In this document: one piece after another, positions 28,881 to 33,729 of the stretch
Position numbering within the stretch: position 1 is the stretch's first letter
Layout of the letters: every line of letters begins with the position of its first letter
Origin: Rhodobacter sp. CACIA14H1
GTDB lineage: Bacteria > Pseudomonadota > Alphaproteobacteria > Rhodobacterales > Rhodobacteraceae
DNA length: 33,729 nt
Assembly: GCA_000500915.1 (NCBI GenBank)
Contig: AYNO01000024.1
Span: forward strand, 1 to 33,729
Reading direction: 5' to 3'
Made by a program: the position numbers and the translations under genes
Notes under the pieces: model-generated
What the model saw: the letters and a program-made list of their open reading frames with translations, nothing else
Told to the model about the DNA's origin: nothing
Databases searched by the model: none

Positions 28881-29741
28881 TTACTGGTTGTTGGTGGGGT
28901 CGGCGGCGTTGGCACGGCCGTTGAGGTAATCGTTGCTGTCCGTGGTCTTCTTGATGTCCTTCGCAGCGTTCGCGAGCAGGCTTTCGATCAAGGTTTCGTT
29001 CGCGCTGACGTGGAGCAAGCTGAGCGTCCCGTCGCTTTCCTTGCGCATGATGGCAGCGACGAAGTTGGTCGAACCTTCAAGCTTAAGGTTGGCAGGTGCG
29101 GGCAGCTGTTGCGCGAGCGGAGTGCTGGCCATAAGAGCGGCGGTCGCAGTGCTGATCTTAGCTTCGCGATCTTGGCGCTTGGTGGCAGCCTTGACGCCGT
29201 TGCGGCGCAGTTCTTCCAGACCACCGTTGTCTTCCACAAACTGGGCGAAGTTCTCGGGCTGGATGCCAACTTCGATCGCGATGGTGATGGCCTTGGCGTA
29301 AGCGAACTCCCGGTTCTTGGCCTTTCCACCGAATACGAAGCGAACAACCTTGGTGGTCAGCGACGTGGACTTGGTGCTTTCCAGACCCGAGGTCTTGTAG
29401 AGCTTGTTGAAGTCAGTGCGAGCGTCGTCGAACTTCAAGATATGAAGGTTCAGGCCCAGCGTATCAGCCAGCAGCGCATTCAGCTTACGGGTGCTGGACT
29501 TGAACGCACCCTCTTCCCAGGTCTTGCGGCGCTGGATGAGATCGTCAGTTACGCTGACAAGCTTCGCCGCCGGAAGGGCAGCACCCAGCTTGTGGACGTC
29601 AAGCTGGTGGACTTCGTCCTGATGCACAGTGACAGCAAAGCCAGCCGGGTTGGTCGCAGAAGCGGGCTGGAAAGTGGCGTTCGCCTCAGCCGCCGGGACA
29701 GCAGCGTTGGTGTTCACGTCGTTGGTGTTTTCGTAGTTCAT
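28881..29741 (-). CDS. Hypothetical protein, presumed partner of the clamp-loader-like ATPase
   Basis: 286-aa ORF, same strand, 22-bp gap to the ATPase start; no recognised family. Confidence 0.75.
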   Translation of the reverse strand: MNYENTNDVNTNAAVPAAEANATFQPASATNPAGFAVTVHQDEVHQLDVHKLGAALPAAKLVSVTDDLIQRRKTWEEGAFKSSTRKLNALLADTLGLNLHILKFDDARTDFNKLYKTSGLESTKSTSLTTKVVRFVFGGKAKNREFAYAKAITIAIEVGIQPENFAQFVEDNGGLEELRRNGVKAATKRQDREAKISTATAALMASTPLAQQLPAPANLKLEGSTNFVAAIMRKESDGTLSLLHVSANETLIESLLANAAKDIKKTTDSNDYLNGRANAADPTNNQ

Positions 29742-29922
29742 TTGAGTTTCCTTGCATTAAAGCCACGACACCGCGTCGTGGTGCTTGCAGGAATGGCTCA
29801 TCCAGAACCCGGCTCGGCCTAGCTGCATTGGCCCAGACCGTTGCTGTTAGGGTGTTATCCGGTCCGCTTTACCTGCGGCGGCAAGCTGATAGCTTGCTCC
29901 GGCGGGGCTTTGGGGGGCTGGG

Positions 29923-30732
29923 ATGTACAATCAGGAAGGCTGGCTGCGTCGCAGGCAGAGGATGACGACCTTCTACTATCGCTATGCTCCACCAGTGTTC
30001 GGCGATGACGATGAAGACCTGACCGCTGATACCGCTGTCAAAGCGCCGTTCGTTGGGGCGCCCAGCTGGATGTGCAGCGTCTACTATTATTGGTGGGCGT
30101 TCCTTCGGCAGGATGCAGAGTTCCTGCGTCGTGTGAGGAACGATCCCAACCCAGTCGATCCGGTGTTGCGGGACTTCGGTGATCCAGACAGTTACGGTGG
30201 CTTTGAAGGCTGGTGGCGGCGGGTTGGGCGAAAGCTGTTTAGTGAACCCCCGGAACGTGGCATTCGCTGGGCCAGCAGCCCGAATGATCTGCCCAAGACT
30301 GAGGGTTGCATCTACATCAGCGTCCCGTTTCGCTGTGATGTTGACCAAGCACTTGCCGAACTGCGGGACATCCTGAAACCAGAGATGGACGCCCAAAAGG
30401 CAGCGGTTGGCCTTAGCGGCGCAAGGTATCCGGTATTTGCCAAGCCCGTACTTTCCTCACTGCACAACCGCTTGGAAGTGCTCAAGCTGAGGGATGCAGA
30501 GGAGGATATCACATTGTCGGAGGTTGGTCTGCGCCTGAGCATTGGGCCAAAGGGCAGTGACGCCTATGCGCGAAACGTCCGCGAAGCCACAGTTGGCCGT
30601 TACCTGCGCGAAGCAAAATGCATCCGGAAATGGGTTGATCGTGGCTACTTTCCTGTCACCAATGACAAGGCGTTTCACGATGCGGCAGAACAGGGGCTGC
30701 TCCGGGAGCCAGGCACACGGGTCAACGGATAA
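29923..30732 (+). CDS. Hypothetical protein, MGE-associated
   Basis: 269-aa ORF with SVYYYWWAFLRQDAEFLRRV...WWRRVGRKLFSEPPERGIRW; similar character to uncharacterised mobile-element proteins. Confidence 0.65.
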   Translation: MYNQEGWLRRRQRMTTFYYRYAPPVFGDDDEDLTADTAVKAPFVGAPSWMCSVYYYWWAFLRQDAEFLRRVRNDPNPVDPVLRDFGDPDSYGGFEGWWRRVGRKLFSEPPERGIRWASSPNDLPKTEGCIYISVPFRCDVDQALAELRDILKPEMDAQKAAVGLSGARYPVFAKPVLSSLHNRLEVLKLRDAEEDITLSEVGLRLSIGPKGSDAYARNVREATVGRYLREAKCIRKWVDRGYFPVTNDKAFHDAAEQGLLREPGTRVNG

Positions 30733-30804
30733 AGGCGATATTATTCCCGTTTTGGAATAAATACCGTTGCTGCCCCAGTGACGGGCGAAGGCGGGAGACG
30801 AGCA

Positions 30805-31134
30805 ATGAGTATGAAGGTTTTGAATGAGGTCAGGGACGAATTGGTCCGTTTGAACGTGGTGCGAGGTGAAACCGAGTTCTGCGTCGGGTGGCTGGGCCGT
30901 GGGATCGGCTACATGCGGACCTTGCGTTTCGTGGATCAGGGCCCCAGTGCCGAGGTGCTGGCGATCTTGACCAGCAAGCTTGGACACTATGCCGAACGGC
31001 TGCGGGCTGCTGGTGATGGCCGGGGTGAACTTGCTAACCGGTTTGCTGTGTTACACCAGCGTTGCCATCTGGCGCTGGAAGCACATGCCAGACGTTGCTG
31101 GGCAAGTGAGGAGCGTATGGGCTATGGCAACTGA
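30805..31134 (+). CDS. Small hypothetical protein
   Basis: MSMKVLNEVRDELVRLNVVRGETEFCVGWLGRGIGYMRTLRF...; plausible RBS upstream. Confidence 0.6.
   Translation: MSMKVLNEVRDELVRLNVVRGETEFCVGWLGRGIGYMRTLRFVDQGPSAEVLAILTSKLGHYAERLRAAGDGRGELANRFAVLHQRCHLALEAHARRCWASEERMGYGN
31040..31062 (+). repeat. Dispersed motif copy B: GGTTTGCTGTGTTACACCAGCGT
   Basis: 22/23 identical to copy A at 27602-27624. Confidence 0.85.
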
Positions 31135-31230
31135 TTTCACCCACAGCGTCCCACTTCCGGTCGCGACGAAATTCGCTGGGGAAATACTTAGAGTTTCGGG
31201 GTACCAGTTTTCCCCCAGCTGGGTGCAGCC

Positions 31231-31539
31231 ATGAGCTTGGTCAGGGAAGTCCGCGAAACCCTGAAGATGGTCGCCCGACTTTCGGACCCGGTATGGCGTG
31301 CTGAGTTTGCGGAACAGGTGGCCAGCATTCAGCGAGCAGCAGCAGAGTTGCAGGCGATCTATCAGGCAGAACTGGCAGAGCGGAAAACCAAACCAAAGCC
31401 CCCGAAACCGCCCAAGCCCCGAAAAAGCAAGCCCGTCAGCCCAGACGCTGACACCGTGGGTACGGTCAAGAACATGCGGCAGCGTCGTCCATTTGTTCAC
31501 AGTGTTCCACCAGCAAGTTTGCCCAAGGGACATAGGTAA
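31231..31539 (+). CDS. Small basic protein with Lys/Pro-rich segment
   Basis: ERKTKPKPPKPPKPRKSKPVSP after a predicted helical N-terminus. Confidence 0.5.
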   Translation: MSLVREVRETLKMVARLSDPVWRAEFAEQVASIQRAAAELQAIYQAELAERKTKPKPPKPPKPRKSKPVSPDADTVGTVKNMRQRRPFVHSVPPASLPKGHR

Positions 31540-31711
31540 GACTGGCAAAACGGTGTGTTACCACAGCAACCTGACGGTCTGGTACAAACACAGCTCGTTG
31601 AACGTCCAACGCCAGTCAGCGGTACAGGCACAGCGCAAGTGATGGCTGGGGCCAGTGCTGTCAGCACCGGCCCAGTGTGAGGGGTGACAGGCATAGTGGA
31701 AATGCTCTGGG

Positions 31712-32038
31712 TCAGTATTCGCTGCCCAGCAGCACCGTCAGCACCCGGGCCGTAACGTCTGGGTCAGCAGCGTCGGGGGAGTGCATGGTGAAGTCCAGAT
31801 CGTAGTAGTCGAACTTCCAGAAGATGGTCTGGTCCTGAAACCGGAAGCTGCCGAAGTCATGCTCACCGTAGGGGTCGTTGTCTGGGGTGAAGGCGCTGTA
31901 CCGGCGCACCATGGCAAGGATCATGTCGGTCTCGTTCAGCGCCAAGACCCCCGGCGTTACCAGCACCCGGCAACCTGTTAGGGTTTGCCGGGCCTGATCG
32001 TTAAGTTCCCGGATGCGCTGGGTGTCAGCCCCCGTCAT
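31712..32038 (-). CDS. DUF3768-like protein
   Basis: RIRELNDQARQTLTGCRVLVTPGVLAL...FTPDNDPYGEHDFGSFRFQDQTIFWKFDYYDLDF; matches the DUF3768 pattern as remembered. Confidence 0.75.
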   Translation of the reverse strand: MTGADTQRIRELNDQARQTLTGCRVLVTPGVLALNETDMILAMVRRYSAFTPDNDPYGEHDFGSFRFQDQTIFWKFDYYDLDFTMHSPDAADPDVTARVLTVLLGSEY

Positions 32039-32442
32039 TGGGCTTTCTCCACTTTGCCGCGACGTGCCGCAGCTGCAAGCACAGCGTCCAGTTCCCCAGC
32101 CTCTGCCGCTCTCTCCAGCGCCGACAGCACCGGTTCGATTTCGGCAACCTTGCTGACACTGATCGCGTTGCTCTTGCCGTCCAGCAGCAGGATGCGGGCA
32201 CCGTAACGGGCTTGGATGAACCAGCCCGTGCCTTGCTGGAAGAACCACGGGCGCACTGCTCGGGCCTTGCCTGTTTTGCTGACCCTGTTCGGATCAGTGT
32301 AGGCTTCACCCCGCGCCAGTGCCGCCAACACCAGCCGCTGTTCAGCAATACCTGCACGGAACCGGGCGCGGCGTTCGGCTAGGGGATCACGGTCGATCTG
32401 ACGCGAAACAGTCTGGAAGTTCAGTTTGTCTAGGGAGGTCAT
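32035..32442 (-). CDS. Hypothetical protein (DUF6641-like)
   Basis: MTSLDKLNFQTVSRQIDRDPLAERRARF...RPWFFQQGTGWFIQARYGARILLLDGKSNAISV; ATGA overlap with the DUF3768-like gene. Confidence 0.6.
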   Translation of the reverse strand: MTSLDKLNFQTVSRQIDRDPLAERRARFRAGIAEQRLVLAALARGEAYTDPNRVSKTGKARAVRPWFFQQGTGWFIQARYGARILLLDGKSNAISVSKVAEIEPVLSALERAAEAGELDAVLAAAARRGKVEKAQ

Positions 32443-32537
32443 CTGCACACCTGTTGGTTGGTCGTGCAGTCGGCCTAACGCCGTCGTTCAAAGCGTCGAT
32501 AAGAACCAGAACGTTACCCAGTATCTTTGTTCTGCCG

Positions 32538-33623
32538 CTAAGATTGGCCAGACAGGCACCGCGCATTTCCACCAACGGCTTCAAACAAATACACTGAACG
32601 CCGAGTATACTCTGATGTGACAGATCGGATCAGTTCAGCGTTCGGCGAGTTGGGGAACCGGGCAAGATAGTAACGTGTCCAACCTGCCATGCCATCGCTG
32701 CGCCATGAAAGGTCTTGCCGTGCGCCCCCGAGCCCAGCCTTTCCTGTCGCTACCTCCGTCGCGTACGGGGCGATCAAGGTTGTGTCGTTTGTTGATTTGA
32801 GCAGAAATTCTATTGCGAGATCGAGGTTCTTTCCGCCTGACTGTTCAGCGTAAAGGTTCCTGCCATCGAGAGCGGCGAGTTCTGCCAAGGTCACGAGGTT
32901 CGCCACAGCGATATTCGTGTAATGCACCGCGCTGCCACCACGCCTAGCGTCTGCCGGAATGCTTCCATCTTTTCGCATCTCACGAAGGGTCTGCCGGAAG
33001 ATCTTCAGCGCCCTGTTCTTCTCGGCTTCATCATCCATGGCATAGCCGAATGCGTACGCCATGACCGCTAGCATGTGGTGTTTATTGTTAACCTCAACCT
33101 GCGTGATTGTGCGGGTGCGTGATACTTGTTTGATAAGCTGTTTCAGCCAAGCTCGCACAGCATTGGCTTCTTCCGAGCTGAGCCTATCCCTTTGGAAGTG
33201 TGCTTCCAGTGCAAGCAGCATTCCCACACGCAACGTTACAAAGACCAAAGTGGCTTCACCGTTGGTGCCGCCACCACGCTTCCATTGAAGTGGCTGCTCC
33301 GTCGCATACTGAACCAGTAGCTTCTTTGCCTCGTTTGCCGCATCTTCGCTTACCCTCGCAGTAGACTGGAGCGCCATGAAGGCTGCAGCCCATCGTGCAG
33401 TAAGAAGGTCGGCACCGACCATGTCGGTCGTATAAGTTTCCTCGCCTTGTATTGTGGGTGGCAGTAAGGGTACTTGTGGCATGCCAAGGCTGCAGGCCGA
33501 CTTTTGCCGTGGCCAAGTAGGGCTGAGCATCGATGTCTCGGCATAAGCGCCAGAGCCGACGATGGCCCAAACGCAAAGTGCATTTGCAATTGTCTTGGCG
33601 AAGTTTGGCATATTTTCACTCAT
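32538..33623 (-). CDS. Alginate lyase-like (AlgL/PL5-type) secreted protein
   Basis: Signal peptide; QVEVNNKHHMLAVMAYAFG, KDGSIPADARRGGSAVHYTNIAVANLVTLAELAALDGRNLY resemble AlgL. Confidence 0.75.
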   Translation of the reverse strand: MSENMPNFAKTIANALCVWAIVGSGAYAETSMLSPTWPRQKSACSLGMPQVPLLPPTIQGEETYTTDMVGADLLTARWAAAFMALQSTARVSEDAANEAKKLLVQYATEQPLQWKRGGGTNGEATLVFVTLRVGMLLALEAHFQRDRLSSEEANAVRAWLKQLIKQVSRTRTITQVEVNNKHHMLAVMAYAFGYAMDDEAEKNRALKIFRQTLREMRKDGSIPADARRGGSAVHYTNIAVANLVTLAELAALDGRNLYAEQSGGKNLDLAIEFLLKSTNDTTLIAPYATEVATGKAGLGGARQDLSWRSDGMAGWTRYYLARFPNSPNAELIRSVTSEYTRRSVYLFEAVGGNARCLSGQS

Positions 33624-33729
33624 GATTTTTCAGTTTGCAGGAGTACATGGGGTGCCACTCTGGGTTGATCCACTCCCGATATCCTCTTCGAATTCTGTCT
33701 CCACGTCGCCGGCCACGAAACTCGCTTTG

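Larger units (their letters stand above)
21504..33729. mobile_element. Accessory/integrative element next to tRNA-Phe; right boundary not identified and may lie outside the window
   Basis: Composition and gene-content shift directly after tRNA-Phe; two tyrosine recombinases, HUH Rep-like gene, phage-type ATPase, many orphan ORFs. Confidence 0.7.

Noticed and set aside
31690-31730. Possible attR: GCTCTGGG matching the tRNA-Phe 3' end
   Set aside because: Only 8 bp are shared with GGCTCTGGGCACCA before it diverges; too short to be a credible att duplicate.
21504-33729. Complete prophage or inovirus
   Set aside because: No capsid, terminase, tail, coat or zot-like genes were seen; only replication/recombination-type and orphan genes.

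Overview
The window is a GC-rich alphaproteobacterial chromosome segment (gene order and protein character suggest Rhodobacteraceae) with two parts. (1) About 1-21.5 kb is conserved chromosome: the rpsM-rpsK-rpoA-rplQ operon, a LuxR/LuxI quorum-sensing pair, a DegP/HtrA-type protease, rarA, crcB, an RluC-type pseudouridine synthase, an ATP12-type chaperone, an aap/bzt-type amino-acid ABC transporter (four genes), a methyl-accepting chemotaxis protein, a SixA-like phosphatase, a 4Fe-4S protein, argB, an SDR oxidoreductase, infA, maf (frameshifted), an RNase E/G-like gene, yacG and tRNA-Phe(GAA). (2) About 21.5 kb to the window end is a lower-GC accessory region starting immediately 3' of tRNA-Phe. 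It carries an XRE-type regulator, an outer-membrane barrel-like gene with a compositionally distinct C-terminus, an HUH (HxH + YxxK) rolling-circle Rep-like protein, a full-length tyrosine recombinase, a second minimal tyrosine recombinase, a phage-type (T4 gp44-like) clamp-loader AAA+ ATPase with an uncharacterised partner, several small orphan proteins, and an alginate-lyase-like gene at the edge. The strongest unexplained signals are: the clamp-loader plus partner pair; a dispersed 23-bp motif (22/23 identity between copies in unrelated genes); a 32-bp near-palindrome next to a 14-bp hairpin between the small recombinase and the ATPase; a (GGATTT)7(GGGTTT)2 array; a five-hairpin intergenic locus upstream of crcB; and a G6-run frameshift in maf. 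All family calls were made by eye from the sequence; no database search was run.
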